Below are positions 23,880 to 36,440 of a stretch of 64,000 nt of DNA, piece by piece. The notes under the pieces were generated by a model. That model was not told the origin of the DNA. It did no database searches and saw only the letters and a list, made by a program, of their open reading frames with translations. Within the stretch, counting starts at the first letter, position 1; the number at the start of each line of letters is the position of its first letter. Source of the stretch: Fasciolopsis buskii (Eukaryota; Platyhelminthes; Trematoda; Plagiorchiida; Fasciolidae); the NCBI GenBank assembly GCA_008360955.1, contig LUCM01006560.1:233573-297572 (forward strand), written 5' to 3'. Both the position numbers and the translations under genes were made by a program.

Positions 23880-24935
23880 TCACAGCGAGACCGCACCTTG
23901 ACGTGGTTTGACGGTTTGCGTGCCTCCATGACCCAACTAACCATACAAGATGGCTTATCTCATGCCGANNNNNNNNNNNNNNNNNNNNNNNNNNNNNNNN
24001 NNNNNNNNNNNNNNNNNNNNNNNNNNNNNNNNNNNNNNNNNNNNNNNNNNNNNNNNNNNNNNNNNNNNNNNNNNNNNNNNNNNNNNNNNNNNNNNNNNNN
24101 NNNNNNNNNNNNNNNNNNNNNNNNNNNNNNNNNNNNNNNNNNNNNNNNNNNNNNNNNNNNNNNNNNNNNNNNNNNNNNNNNNNNNNNNNNNNNNNNNNNN
24201 NNNNNNNNNNNNNNNNNNNNNNNNNNNNNNNNACAGGGTGTTCCATCTCTCCATTCCTGTTCAACTTCGTCATGGGAGAGATAATAAAGGACGTCTTAAG
24301 TCTCCAGGTCGTGAGGATCGAATTGACAAGTGGAGAGAAGCTGTGTGACTTCGATTACGCAGATGACATCGCGTGTCTGCACAACACTAGACAGGTTCTC
24401 GAGGTCTGCAGCTTGGTTCGGCATGTGCTTTGCACCTTCAAAGTGTATAGTTACAGGGCCGGACGACAGCAGTCCCAGAATTGGTGCTGGATGGAGAGGA
24501 GCTAATATGGACCGTTTCACTTGCTTTGGTAACTGCACGTCGAACGACGGTAGTGCGGCAGCAGAAGTAAACACGTGTTTATCCAAGGTTCGAACGGAGT
24601 ACACCGGACTGAAGCACTTGTGGCATTGGCCTAAATTGAAAGGGCGTATGCAATGTGCCACAATGCACTGAATTCTGTTGCATGGCTGAGAGGCATGGAT
24701 TATGCACGTCGGAGATGGTCTTCGGTTGGAGGTTTTCGATCACCGATGTAGTAACACCCAGATTTGAGTGAGAAAACCCACAGCGAACTTAGGTAAAGTA
24801 GGTATCTCATGTCTTCCTGGTAGGGGTCCAGAAGATCCGTCAACTAACTGGCTGGAGATACTGAAGAATATGGGAATGAACCGTGAACAGTGGCTATCGT
24901 ACTGTCATTTCCTGTCGAATCAGGATGATTGAAAA
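23880..24935 (+). mobile_element. LINE copy: conserved 5' end, assembly gap, RT to C-terminus
   Basis: The first 89 bp (23880-23968) match the LINE 5' end at 13415-13503 with two transitions. The 264-N gap follows. The sequence resumes inside reverse transcriptase: TGCSISPFLFNFVMGE (24233-24280), then LTSGEKLCDFDYADDIACL (about 24325-24380) with catalytic YADD. In other frames come FGMCFAPSKC (about 24418-24448), FTCFGNCTSNDGS (about 24516-24555) and a C-terminal CLPGRGPEDPSTNWLE (about 24812-24860) ending HFLSNQDD and a stop at 24929-24931. At least two frameshifts break it. If the gap size is real, the element is internally deleted, because about 0.3 kb cannot hold the endonuclease and RT N-terminus. 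It may also be two unrelated fragments. Confidence 0.82.
23969..24232. other. Assembly gap, 264 N
   Basis: Unresolved bases inside the LINE at 23880-24935. Reading frames that cross it are artefacts. Confidence 1.
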
Positions 24936-26966
24936 AGTGTGTTTGTAAAGTTGGTGTTTCGTGTGTTGACTATTGCAGCATTCTTATCTTTTTCCGCCTG
25001 TGCACGTCCACTTCCTGCTCCCCTTGCATATTCCCTCTTTTTATAGAAACATGTAACGTGGAGGAAAGGCAGCAGTCAGTGAGGATTGCCTTGCTGTTTG
25101 GCCTTGAACGATGATGAACGATAGTGAATTTCACGGGAAACTGCATTGGGAGAAGACTAACAGTTTCACCTTCACGATTCCATTCCAAACAGTGCCTGTG
25201 AATACACAAGACAGATAAGGCGCGTCAGTGTGTATCAAACTCCGTTGTTTACCAGCGAAAAACGTCCCCCCTCCCCAAGGGTATGGTCACTCAGACCCGA
25301 GCAACGACGGTCGGATAAATATTCCAAGTAGCTTAAGCGTTCGAACCCCAGATCTGCCGGTCACTTTGGTGGTAGCTCGCTGTCGCCCGACTGATTACAA
25401 TACCTGACTTCGTAAGAATTTTTCTGGTTCCATGGCACTCCAGGTTCCACGGCCGAGGTCGTCAGTCCCCTTTCCGTTTGTGTACTGGGCCCTTGTAGCT
25501 GTGGGACATGCCTCTTTCATTGTACTCATGCATGAAACATGCACTAAAAATTGAATCAGGCATGAGAACTGGAAGCGCTCATTTTTTAATTGGACTTCGA
25601 CCGGGTAGTCAGTTCTGTTCAGGCTAAATGACTCACCGAATTTTCGTGTCAGTGTTGATGAACGCGCGTTAACTTTGTGCACTTCTGACGATTATGCTAA
25701 AACTAGGGCCAAAAACCACACAGTGGAACTAGTCGCCCTTTCTTTTAGTTATGATTTCAGAAAATGTTTCAGGTGCACTTTTTAGACGAAAAACAAGGTT
25801 CTTAAAGCCCGAAATTTTGTGCTCGAAAATTTGACTACGTCAGAGGGCTTCTCCAGATCTCGGTACGTCATCCACGGACCCCTAATGGAATGCGATCGTG
25901 AATAACAGTCTCTGGTTAGTAATGGAATCTCAAAGACTGAACACGAGCACGGTTAAGGTAGTAAAAAAAACCGCATTTTCTGACTGATTGGTCTGATAGT
26001 GGAGTACGGTAAGGTAGTTTATGTAGCCAAGTGATCTGACATTCTAGTGGTTCGTTCTCATGAACACCGCCTGGGATTTCGAACAAAAATCTAACTCCCA
26101 GCTGGGATATCGTTTCAATTTTTCAAGGTAAACTGTGACTAGCCAAATGAGTGACACCTTGGTGCAGAATTCAGTGAGGTGTATACACTTCCCCGGGCAA
26201 GTGTTTTACCCCCATCAACGTGTGTCGATGAGGCATTTTTATCGGACACGAGGATCTCATCTTCCACCAAAATTTGGGAGAGCAGATTTCAAAGTGAGAT
26301 GCCGAAGTGCGTTCAAGAACTGCTTTTCCGGCCGAAATTTGACATCCAAGATAAAACGTGTAACCGTGACAAAGGCTTCCGACGCACAAGCAAACGGCCT
26401 AGTAATGCGCCTTGAGATCACACGCTCTGCGGTCTTTGCACTTTGGTGAAAACCTAGCACAATTTCCCAGTGTCTTCCATGAGAGACGACGCGGCTTACA
26501 CGGCAGTATCGACGACGGGGATTTGAAAATAAGACTATTCACGACAGATAGGTGTAAAATACCGCATTACGAGCAGTAGGGAACTACAATGTAGCCTAAG
26601 CACCAGTGATTGTTTGCACGCTGGATGTCACATTGTTCGGGTGATAACAAACATCTTCCGACCTTATCTCAACCTAAATGAGAACCGATAGGAAATTCCA
26701 GCTTCACGATTACACAACGATGCACAGTGTACATGTCAACAACGAAACTCACGATCATACTAAGGTGATGGTGGGGCAGTCCCGGAGCAGACTTAATCTG
26801 GACTACTGCGAAACTATACCCAGAAGTCATCCCAGACTTCAAAAAACAATCCCAAGGTGAGTTGATTCGTCCGTGTACAACTGCTCCCCTCATATTCGAT
26901 CCCCATAGCTTTCATGATTTCTCAGCCCCAGTGAAAAAAATGATGATTTTCCGTAGCTTAGAGTGA

Positions 26967-27023
<57 letters not shown>

Positions 27024-27946
27024 CGAACAAGCACACTAATACAGTTACATGTAAGTGGGATTCACGGAACCAATCCTCCAGTGATGGAAATCTACCGGAA
27101 TTGAAAATTTTTCGTGTGCTGTATATGACTGGTTAAAGACGAGGCTAGGGCAGCATGATTCGTTAGAACATTGAATAATTTTGGGCTTACTTTCTCGATA
27201 ACTGTCAACTTGGAGTAAATCAATTGTAGTAATTCATCATGATGCATAAAACTTATGCGGAACAATAGCAGTCCTTTTATTTTATTCAATTTGTTAATAC
27301 ATTTGCCCAATGATGTCATGTGGAAACTGGTGGGTATTATTCCTTAAGTTAACGGCTGACAGTCAGTCCCGATAATTAACCAACTAAAGAATGGGACACT
27401 CAGATGAAACCCGACGGCTAAACAGGGCAAATTATGATCCCTAACATAACAGATACAGAATTCCGGGATTTCACGAGCAGTCGGATGTATTTCCGTAGTG
27501 GACAATCCAACCAGATTTCACGAATCCAACATTCGACCCTCTGCCCTTTCTCCCAACCAACCGGGGGTGGGGGGGGGTATTTAGTCCGCGATGTTTGCTC
27601 GCTTGGCAGAAAATATGCTTCGATAGCAACATGGAATCGCACCGGTTCCGTTTCGTCTGATTGAGGGAAATGCCATTCTCACTGGTCACTTACAGTACTT
27701 TTATTGTATGGTTGTTATCAGTCGGGTGATTGGATAGTTTCGCTGGTGAACGTCAAACCCGTTGGTTTTGAGCGATGTTGGTGCATTTCAACCAAGTTCG
27801 CATTTGCCAACCTTGTATTGCATTACAGTGTATTGCGTGGACTTTTGCATACGCGAATGTCCCGTACTCCAGTCACGAATACGGTCACATTTATTACCTG
27901 GTTGGGAATGCGAAATCAAATTCGTTAAACTGAATAATATGACTAG
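24936..27946. other. No recognised gene; compound CA/TA microsatellite
   Basis: Apart from the compound repeat at 26970-27023, only short overlapping frames are seen. The 26135-26449 frames are open on both strands without motifs. A GTTCGAACCCC followed by CCGGTCA at about 25340-25372 resembles the box B and 3' part of the SINE family but is too short to call. Confidence 0.5.
26970..27023. repeat. Compound microsatellite (CA)n(TA)n
   Basis: About 13 CA units run directly into about 13 TA units. Such tracts are highly mutable and can adopt non-B structure. Confidence 0.95.
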
Positions 27947-28580
27947 TCATGAGAAGTTGCCATACTGGTCGACTGCGACACGGTCTCGGTTGGTCGACAC
28001 ACGTGTTAAACAAGGGACATAGGAATGCCTATAGACCGGGGAAAGCAACGAATCGGGAAATCGAACGTGATAGGGGCACTTTGATAAGTTATCGTGCAAA
28101 GGATGAACAGGATTCGCAAGTATCTTGTGGGCAAACTTTTTGCAGGCAGATAAATGCCGATTGAAGAGCTTGGGAAAATCATTGGGCGGTATGGAACACA
28201 CGACCACTAATTTGCGGTCACCGGCGAAACATTTTAAAGTCTTTCTTCAACGGACTCGTAAAAATAACAGAGAACCAATAAGAGTAGGGAAAACAAATCG
28301 GTAAACAAAATGACAAACGGTCTTCCGTTCTGCCTTGAAATGCAAAAGCTTTCCTATTTGGAATAATATTTCCCAAAGGTTGTTTACACGCGTGAAAATG
28401 TGAGATGACCACCCCGGATTTTGATCGACAATGACCCCTAGATATTTCAGATAATCTACTCTGGTAAGTATTTCCGTATTCATCGAATGAGTGGACACAT
28501 CGTAAAAATTTGGTAAGTCAATATTAAGAACAGATTTGACTGGGTTCGACCCGCTTCCAGAAATCAGGTGCATTTGCAAT
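27947..28580 (-). pseudogene. Second LINE type, RT C-terminal remnant
   Basis: Read on the minus strand, the thumb-like part of a reverse transcriptase appears: DYLKYLGVIVDQNPGWSSHI (28470-28410), then a VNNLWEILFQIGKL block and a VCHFVYRFVFPTLIGSLLF block (28310-28260). After a frameshift the C-terminus reads FAHKILANPVHPLHDNLSKC (about 28145-28085) and a final SYVPCLTR-like end. The LKYLGV...W..HI and HPLH...P patterns are characteristic of CR1/Jockey-type elements. The wording differs from the LINE copies at 9290, 17335 and 24233, so this is a different family or subfamily. The catalytic region is absent. Confidence 0.75.
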
Positions 28581-31503
28581 GTTCAATAAAGGAGCTTGTG
28601 GGTAAATTTATATTACACTGATCGGGTGAAAAAAACTCCCCGTGGCCTGAATTGACCGATCGAAATGATTAAAAATACTTCACCCGCAGTCCGATTGTTT
28701 GATCCACTAAGACGATTGATTGGGATTAGACAAATTGTTGCAATTCAAAACAAAACTCAAACAGAAACAAGAACTAAACTATTCGGGGGAAGAACGATTA
28801 CGTTTGAAAAACATGCGTGGGGAAGATGCCGAACGCGTACGAGCGCGTGGCATAACCAATCGCCACCAATCCTGCGTTCGCTATTGTAGAGTGCAAAAAC
28901 AAAACAAATGAGGGCGGCCAGCGCGAAAATCCATAACACGACATTTACGCCCCGTTTCAAAGATGAGCTCTTTTTCGATCTACTCGTCACTCGATTCGTG
29001 GATTCAGTAAATGGTTACGAATAAGAAAAACTTACAGGAACAGAGATGACAGGGTACATTTTCCAATTATTATAGCTGTGTGAGACAAAGCCCATACTCA
29101 ACTCTCATTGTTGCCGTGGCAAAATTGTTTTGGGCAAAAAGATGTACACCGCGCTCTGTGTGTGTGTGTGTGTGTGTCTCATATCGGTTTCCTACCACTG
29201 CCTTCGAACAGGGAAATGTATACCGAACAAGTACATACCATAAACCGCTGATTGTCACTGTGAGCTGTCGGGTGCACCACAATGGCCGTTCTGTACTCCC
29301 AATCTAGTCTCTCTTGCTGGTACGTGGTCGCCTCACAAACCGAAAATCTATTGCTAGCAAAAATTTCAACCAATGTGTACGACTCAAAAAGTGTGCGTGT
29401 GTGTGTATGTGTGTGTGCGCATAAAATTCAATCTCCATGGTGGTTGACAACGACGTGGATGATGATGATGATGATGATGATGCAAGAAAAAGTAAAAAAC
29501 AGTTTGTCAAAATATTAATTTGCATTCTGATTGTTTGCACATCGAGTGGTGAAGAAAAAACTCGCTTAAAATCATCACATGCGCGTTGCGCAAACTATAG
29601 GAAACAGATTGTTAGAGTAGAAAATGAAAATTCTCGTGCAATTCGGAACACAGACCTCGGAAATGAACGAGCATTTTATATCACATTGCAACAAAATATA
29701 AGTGACTTATCGCAATTTCTACCTGCAGGTTGATTTGATCGCTAATAGGCGAACTGAGGACGAGACGGACGAATCCTCATAACTACTCAGACCAAGGGGA
29801 TTATAGCAACAAAAAAAGAGACCCGGACTCTTGGGCTAGAGTGTGAGGGACAAAAACTGGAACTTGTGCGTAGAGTTTTGGAAAAAACTCAGTGGGCTAT
29901 CCACTAACCTTAGAGATCAGTTCATTCACAGGAAGAATTAGGAAAAATCGACTAACCGTCAATAGCGCGAACCTAGGGATCTCGAAATCTCATTTCAGAT
30001 TCCCACAGCTTATCACAAAAGGACGACGTATATGATAGCGCGAACACACTAATATATACCGGTGTGTATGTATGCACGTATGTATGTACGTGTGTGTGCG
30101 TGTGTGTGTGGAAGTGTGATTGGTTGTGCGATCACGTGTTGTTTGAGCTTGATAATTTTGTAAAGTAAACGATTGGCTGTCCCAGAACAAAACTGGACTT
30201 GTCAAACGCACGGAAGCCCACTATCGTTTTCATGAATGGCAAAAGAGAACGCAAGCACTAGCTTGGACTCTCATTAAACAAACCTAGCTACTATTTGAAG
30301 AGAACATCGCCTAGCCCGTCCACTGGTTACGTTAGTCAGCGGAATGCCCCGTTGGCAAACCTTAGGTGTGTTTTGCTTGGTACCGATTACTAAGTTTGTG
30401 GGTCCCCAAAGCGACAGTTCAAATCGAAATTTCGTAACTAGAGCACCAACGAATTTCACATCGCTACATGACGGACTCTTTCGACAAGAACCACTAATGT
30501 GTCACCGTAATAGTTCTGCAGCTACGTCAGAATATTACTCTGTCGTTTCCAGTGGGTGAGCAACTACGTGACTCTCATGGAAAAAGATTTGGCCCCATAG
30601 ATACTACCATCAACTGTAAGTTTTACGACCGCTTCAAAATCTCCGTCAGCACTCGAAACATTTCTGTCACATCTAACTAGTGATCACGTGCCTTTTTACT
30701 ATCTCAAATGCATGCATTTACCCCGGAGGATGGTGAGATTCCAGAAGTAATTAAGCCTGAACGGCCGGGGAGCCCTGTAGATATGAGTTTGACTGTGCGT
30801 TTTCGAGATCAGTCGAAATCAAATTTCTGATGGAAAAATCGAGAGAACTAGGTTTTAGCCGATGGTACACGTCCTCCATGGTTATTTGGCCGCACATATG
30901 GGGCATAATCAGTTTTGCACGACGCTTCCTTTGCTCATGTGGGGTTTCAGTTTCACGTCCCGTTCGTAACATCCGACTAGGCCGGTTTGGCCGAGGCGAC
31001 TACCAGTTGACGGTTCAACCATAAAACTTGTCAGTATGACGTTATAAGACTGTTTCCTGATAACTAACGAAAGGAAGGATCAGGTAATAGTCTTCACATT
31101 GATTCTATGTGCGTCGTACACGCCATCAAGCACCTTCAGCAGCAGTAACAGCAATTACAACAGTGCCTAATTAATTGCCCGAAAAGTGGAACCAATCGGA
31201 TCAGGTAATTTCCCTCAGACCCACTTGAGGTTCACTTCTCCAAAATAACAACAGCGGCGCGTTGTACCAAACCGATTAAATAGCCCGCCGCGTTCCAAAA
31301 GTGACTTAGTTCACGCTCACAGTGATCAAATCAGAACTTGTTCGCCTTGATCTGGGACAATAAGAACACCGGACGGCGAGGTATCACCAACAGGATCATT
31401 TGACGAGCGGAACAGAGTGGCTAACAGGACAATGAGAACTGAGCAGAATTGGGAGTTTGTTATACCGCATCTACTTGGTATCGGGGTTGCGTCAAATACT
31501 TAC
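28581..31503. other. No recognised gene; dense GT/GAT simple repeats
   Basis: GT-type repeats occur at 29157-29177, about 29397-29420 and 30061-30110, and a GAT run at 29458-29482. A minus-strand frame at 28757-28990 encodes a basic stretch followed by a hydrophobic segment (VVLWIFALAALICFVFAL). It has no ATG and no firm splice sites, so it is not called. The ATG frame at 29437-29733 runs through the GAT repeat and gives an Asp run followed by a short hydrophobic stretch. Confidence 0.45.
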
Positions 31504-31868
31504 CGAAGTGTTCGATTGTCCATCCATTTGTAGTGACGGCACAATAGGAAGCGAACTCGGTTTTGGCTATGCGTTATATTCCATGATCGAATGACGTCAC
31601 ACGGGTGTTTAGGACACGTGGGCAATGTCCAGTCGTGGTACCGTTCACAGAGGCACGCGCACGAGGTGGGTGAATCTGACCATGTGGTGGATGGGAGCGG
31701 GAAAATGGTCGAATGTGACGTGGCGTCGTGCAATCGTTTCGAAGCCCTAAGGTGATCACGAATGACGCAATGAGGTATGTGGGCCGCGCATGCAAGCGCC
31801 TCAGCGCGCAACGTAGTCAACCCGACGTCACGCGGTGCATGTAGCGGTTGTGCATTCACATCACACCA
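31504..31868 (-). CDS. Candidate second exon of a minus-strand gene
   Basis: This open frame lies in a GC-rich patch and ends at a consensus donor (TTCG|GTAAGT, donor at 31498-31503). A possible acceptor (TATCAG) lies just above 31868, but the tract before it is not pyrimidine-rich. The peptide is Cys-, His- and Trp-containing (for example SCACLCERYHDW) with no domain I know. Entry phase 0 matches the exit phase of the candidate exon at 32447-32713. Alternatively, the true feature is a short first exon: an ATG at 31527 gives MDGQSNTS straight into the same donor. A CRE-type TGACGTCA lies upstream of that ATG at 31592-31599. Confidence 0.27.
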
Positions 31869-32446
31869 CTGATACACATCATACCACACCCACGTGCGTC
31901 CGTGCGTGCAAGCGTGCGTCAATAAAGAGATAGACATCAACAAATATGGGCGCACAAATAATAGCCCAGCTGACGTATCGTGTCGTCTGGTTCACGCGTT
32001 GCTGAACCGATTGCAACACCACCACCTGCGCGTTTTTTCCCGTGTCAGGTGCAGAAGAACACGAACACACGTGTGCTCAACTGTCTGGTAATACAAACAC
32101 ATATGTACTAACTGCTCAGTTTGCGTATTTGAGTGTGCTTGTGTATACATGCATGCACGCACACATAAAGACGAACAATAGTGCACAAGTGTGCGCTAAA
32201 CTTGTCCCCGAGGCACATGTCTGTATATCTATCGACCGTAAGCTGCCTACGCAGTCCCGATTGGCTGTTGGCAGTCCGATGACCTCACCTACGAACGGCC
32301 GTTCGAAAAACGCGTCAGATGGGATGACACACCGCTACCTTCGTAGAAAAAGAGGTTGCCGTCACCTCTATCGCATGTCTTTCCAATTACCCGCAGCCCC
32401 ATATTCAGGATTGGTCACTTCCGGTCACGTGAATTGCCTGGCTTAC

Positions 32447-32713
32447 ACGAGCAACCGTGTCCTGAGTTTGGAATCGAAACAGCGACTCCCGAATCGGTGT
32501 ATTGATGAGTGTGTCTGCTTCTGGAGCATCGGTGATGGTTACCATGGTCAACATGGGGTGGGAGGCGAATTTGCGACCATTCTGGAAATTGATGCAATCG
32601 ATGCGTTTTGACCTAACTGTGTAGGACACCTTTCCATTCGGACGCAACTGATCCGCTCTGGGTGGTGCGCGATGCTTCAGCATACATTTCCCACCCTCTC
32701 CTGTTTCAAGCAT
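32447..32713 (-). CDS. Candidate first coding exon of a minus-strand gene
   Basis: A true ATG at 32713-32711 opens 89 codons that end exactly in phase 0 at a good donor (CTCGT|GTAAGC, 32446-32441). The peptide begins MLETGEGGKCMLKHRAPPRA and has a balanced, soluble-looking composition (DAPEADTLINTPIRESLF). I see no signal peptide and no known domain. Without splicing the frame would stop at 32405. Another minus frame and a 189-codon plus frame (32042-32611) overlap, so the strand is an inference from splice signals and composition. Confidence 0.32.
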
Positions 32714-35700
32714 TGAATGACTTCGATTAGCGAATTTTCGAATCTAAATATCAATGGATCGGAGCGTGATCAGACCAAGTGAAATAGCAAGTGAATTTTC
32801 CATTATTCATAAAACCCGTCTTGTCGTGCTCATGTCCAAGCGCAAGCCACGGATCATTAGGCAGTTTCGTTTTAGTTCCCATCGGAGTGGCCCCACGCCA
32901 CCTTGCCGCAATCTAGTTTTACTCGATCGAGAACAATGAGGGATTGCTAAATTTCCATGCATTTCGTAACTGTGAATGGTTTTGAAACATGTTCATGGTT
33001 TTCGGGGAAAATGTTTTGACAAAGTTGGCTGCATAAGAATGATTGTCTCGATGGTATAGACCGTCTCGCAACAGACGTCGAGCCGTCGACTTTTGTCATC
33101 CACACACTTTTACTAATTCGTTTTTCTACAGGATTGGAACCAGAATGTAATAGTTTATTCTCTCGTCGAAATACGACGAAAAGTTTGGTATTTAACCTAG
33201 GCGAAAGCTTCCAACCTCTAACGTACCGGCCATTTAGCTAATTTTGAGACCGAACGTTAAAGTCACGGGATTTCAAGACCCTTATACGTTTTGTGGTCAT
33301 GTAATCCGAGGCAAATTACCGCCCTAGAGACAATAGCGTAATACAATCAAAGTAAGATAGTACTTGTGGTGGTTGGAGGCCTGCAGCAAACGTAGGATGG
33401 AAGCAGATCTAGTGTAACTGAAAGGCCGCGTGTCCCAAAATTCATATTCCCAGTTCGGCATCGGAGACCCAGTGGTCAGGTGCAAAAGAAACTGCTTGTT
33501 TTGAGCTGATTAGGGGAAATTCGCGTTTGGGATAGCAACCGAGTGACAGAAGTTTAGCACTCATTCGGAAAACTTCCTTTGCCCATGGACTTAGTGAACT
33601 CTCAATGGCACATGCTGTCCGAAATATCAATCAATCCATAGACACCTACGTTGAGACCTCATTTCCCCTCATTTATGATGTAACGCCCTGATCGGAAACT
33701 ATATTTCACCAAGATAATGCCAGTATCGAGAAGCTCCACGTGACCGAAAGTCTGATTCTACGCCTTGTGATTCTATACACGACACAGGCAGAGGTTGGTC
33801 AGGCTGTAAATGTCGTGGCGCATCAACCTGACGGTTGACGGCTCAGATCTTTCCATTTAGTACGCTGTTGTATCACTCGTAAGAAAATGAAGTAAAAATG
33901 GAATGCATTATGTTGAAGCAATGAAAAATCTCGCGACAGTTGGATGTCACTGGCTGTGGAGATTCATGTCGGCGATGTAACTATTGCCGCCAGTTTATCA
34001 CTTGTAGGGTAATACTGCCAACTTTTACGACCAACGATCGAGATCATTTTATTTTTTCCAATCTGCATAACTTTTTTCGGAAAACACCCGGTCATAGGTT
34101 ATGTGACTTTTCCGGTAGTATGTTTTGCGTTTTCTCGCAGTCTGGTTTATTTCATTTAAGTGGTATTCGATCCACAAGCGTCATATTTGATTACCCAGAC
34201 AAATGGCAAAATATTCATTTCCCAATCTGTTAGTTTTCTTAACTCACTGAACCTGAATAAAATCAATCGATGCATTTGTCAAGTACAGCCGTTAGCAGCA
34301 TCAATAGCAACAGTAACTAATCTTATCTACGGTGCTACTTACGTAACGAAGAATCGCATCGGTTGGATCACACTGTGAGGAGTTCACTTGACTCCATAAT
34401 TGCTAAGATATTGGTATGACGTCTGCCAAGGACTGAGCTAGCCAGTTTCTTCTTTGTCGTTAAAACCGCGATAACTTGTGCTTTGGGTCCTCAAAACGAT
34501 GCCCTACAGGTTCGCTGGATATGTGGGTTTCTGACCGAGATTTCCGAGATCAACCATGTACGACAAACCATTGGTCGTTTTATAATATAAGATTAAACAT
34601 GGTGTTAAGTTATTGGATGAACAGTTGAAATATGTGACATTTGATACGCACCTCGACCGTGGACTATAGCTGTATGGGCATGCACACCGCGGTTCTAAAC
34701 ATGTCCCTTACAAGAAACGAGTTGTATATTACGAATGTTGCTATTCAGATGACTGACATCTGACATGCACCATGTTTGTTGCTATGCTTAGTTATTGGGT
34801 TAGTACTTGCACGATGCTAGTCCGTAACTTAGGAGATCCACTTTTGGAGATCGTGTCTGTGATAGATCAGTGCTAAAAGCATCTTGTCCGTTTGGGTGAA
34901 AAACCGGAGCTTGAGTTCCGGTGTCTGATGCTGATTTTCGCTTATGAAAAAGGCCAGCAAATTTCCCATTACTGGCTGGAAATTTTACAGTACTACTGTA
35001 TCCCGATAACAGTGACAAAAATCTTACAAATGGTTTTTCTCTTGTTGACCACCTTCCTGTTTCCTCGTGTTACATTAACCGTGTGGTGAACGATCTTTAT
35101 TAGTCAGTACTGTGTTTTGATTGGTCTCTAACTGGCCAACCACATGTCCTCATTGTGTATTTGGACATTCATTTGAATTCGACGTATCCGATTCACCGAT
35201 TCCCGGTACTGTTATTGATCTAACCTACACAGACAACGGCAAATTCACCTATTTATGAAACCAACCAAAATAAATTTTGCATTTCTCTATCACTAGCAAA
35301 AAATATGCACTCCAATTTGAGAGCGAGCAATTAGGACTTGCCACAGAAGGTTAGAAATAAATCGAACACAATGCTCAATTGGGTATTTATTTATTCTGAA
35401 AAAAACTGAAGCAAGAACTTCAAAGTTGTCGATGTGCAATCTCGAAAAAAGATGGCTATCAATGAAAATGGTAGCTGGAACCAAAAAAAAACGATTTGAG
35501 GAGAGAAGTCATCTAACAAGAAACTTATGACCTAATTGGTCGGGTAGCAGAGAACAGAAAAGAAAACCGGAAACTCGGATTCTAATAATAAGCGCTAATC
35601 GACCGAACGATTAGGATTTGCTTTCCTTATTGATTCCAGGTGCAGTCTTACAAATGTCATCGACAAGCGTTGGCCAAACTATTGCCGAGAAGTCTAGCAC

Positions 35701-35775
35701 ATTTTTCTGCAATAATGTCCCCTAATTTCCATACAATTTGTTTGCGGTTGTATTTTGTTTTTTCCCTTGCTTCAG
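32714..35775. other. No recognised gene
   Basis: Scattered short frames. Plus-strand frames at 33940-34378 have possible exon-like pieces (for example around 34290-34378, ending in a stop) but no domain. Nothing is firm enough to annotate. Confidence 0.45.
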
Positions 35776-35859
35776 ACGGACACGCATTATCACGAGTGTG
35801 TGATGAATTCCTAAGTGTCGAAAATCTATCAGGATGGACTGTCGGAAACATTTTCACGG
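35776..35859 (+). CDS. Candidate short host exon
   Basis: A very good acceptor (a T/C-rich tract ending GCTTCAG) precedes 35776, and a usable donor (ACGG|GTATAAG) follows. Only one frame is open across the 84 bp (reading from its second base), giving ALSRVCDEFLSVENLSGWTV. The next few hundred bases hold further exon-like pieces in the plus strand, such as 36052-36130 (YHEMAKQTRTNNNYRN) and the frame after CAG at 36277 (TVEECSRFSLMSRHNSVRVI). They may be parts of one plus-strand gene. No domain is recognised. Confidence 0.27.
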
Positions 35860-36440
35860 GTATAAGTGCACACATGAACTCGCAAGACTGTTCGGACACT
35901 TGCAATTAGATCGAGAGATTTGGCCTCTAACAGGGTTACTAAATGATCTCACCTTTGGTTAGATCTTAGGCATACGTTTTCTATCCGACGATTAAAGTGT
36001 CTTAAAATGCTTTGATCTCGGCTTTGATTGGGAATTGTCAATTTTTTGCGTACAGTGTTATCACGAAATGGCAAAACAGACTCGAACAAACAATAATTAC
36101 CGGAATATTAAACCATGCATTCTGATGGACGACCATTGGTATGGAAGTGAAGAATGGAAAAGCTGCCAGACCTCTACTTATCCTTGCATTTCTTCTTTCT
36201 TCTTCGTCGTTTTTCCCCTTGCCATGACTCTGATGCATATGATCATCATTGGCGGACTATCCCCGGGCAAATCACAGTCGAGGAATGTTCACGCTTTTCG
36301 CTCATGAGCCGCCACAATTCCGTTCGAGTGATCGTAACTTCAGGCGACACCGAACTTATATCACAATATCTTCCAAAACTTTTATGTGAACTGATCTCGT
36401 GTTTTTTTATTCCTGTTCTAACACAGCAATGCATGTGATG

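Noticed and set aside
23829..24348. Frames of up to 151 codons across the N run
   Set aside because: They are open only because the unresolved bases contain no stops.
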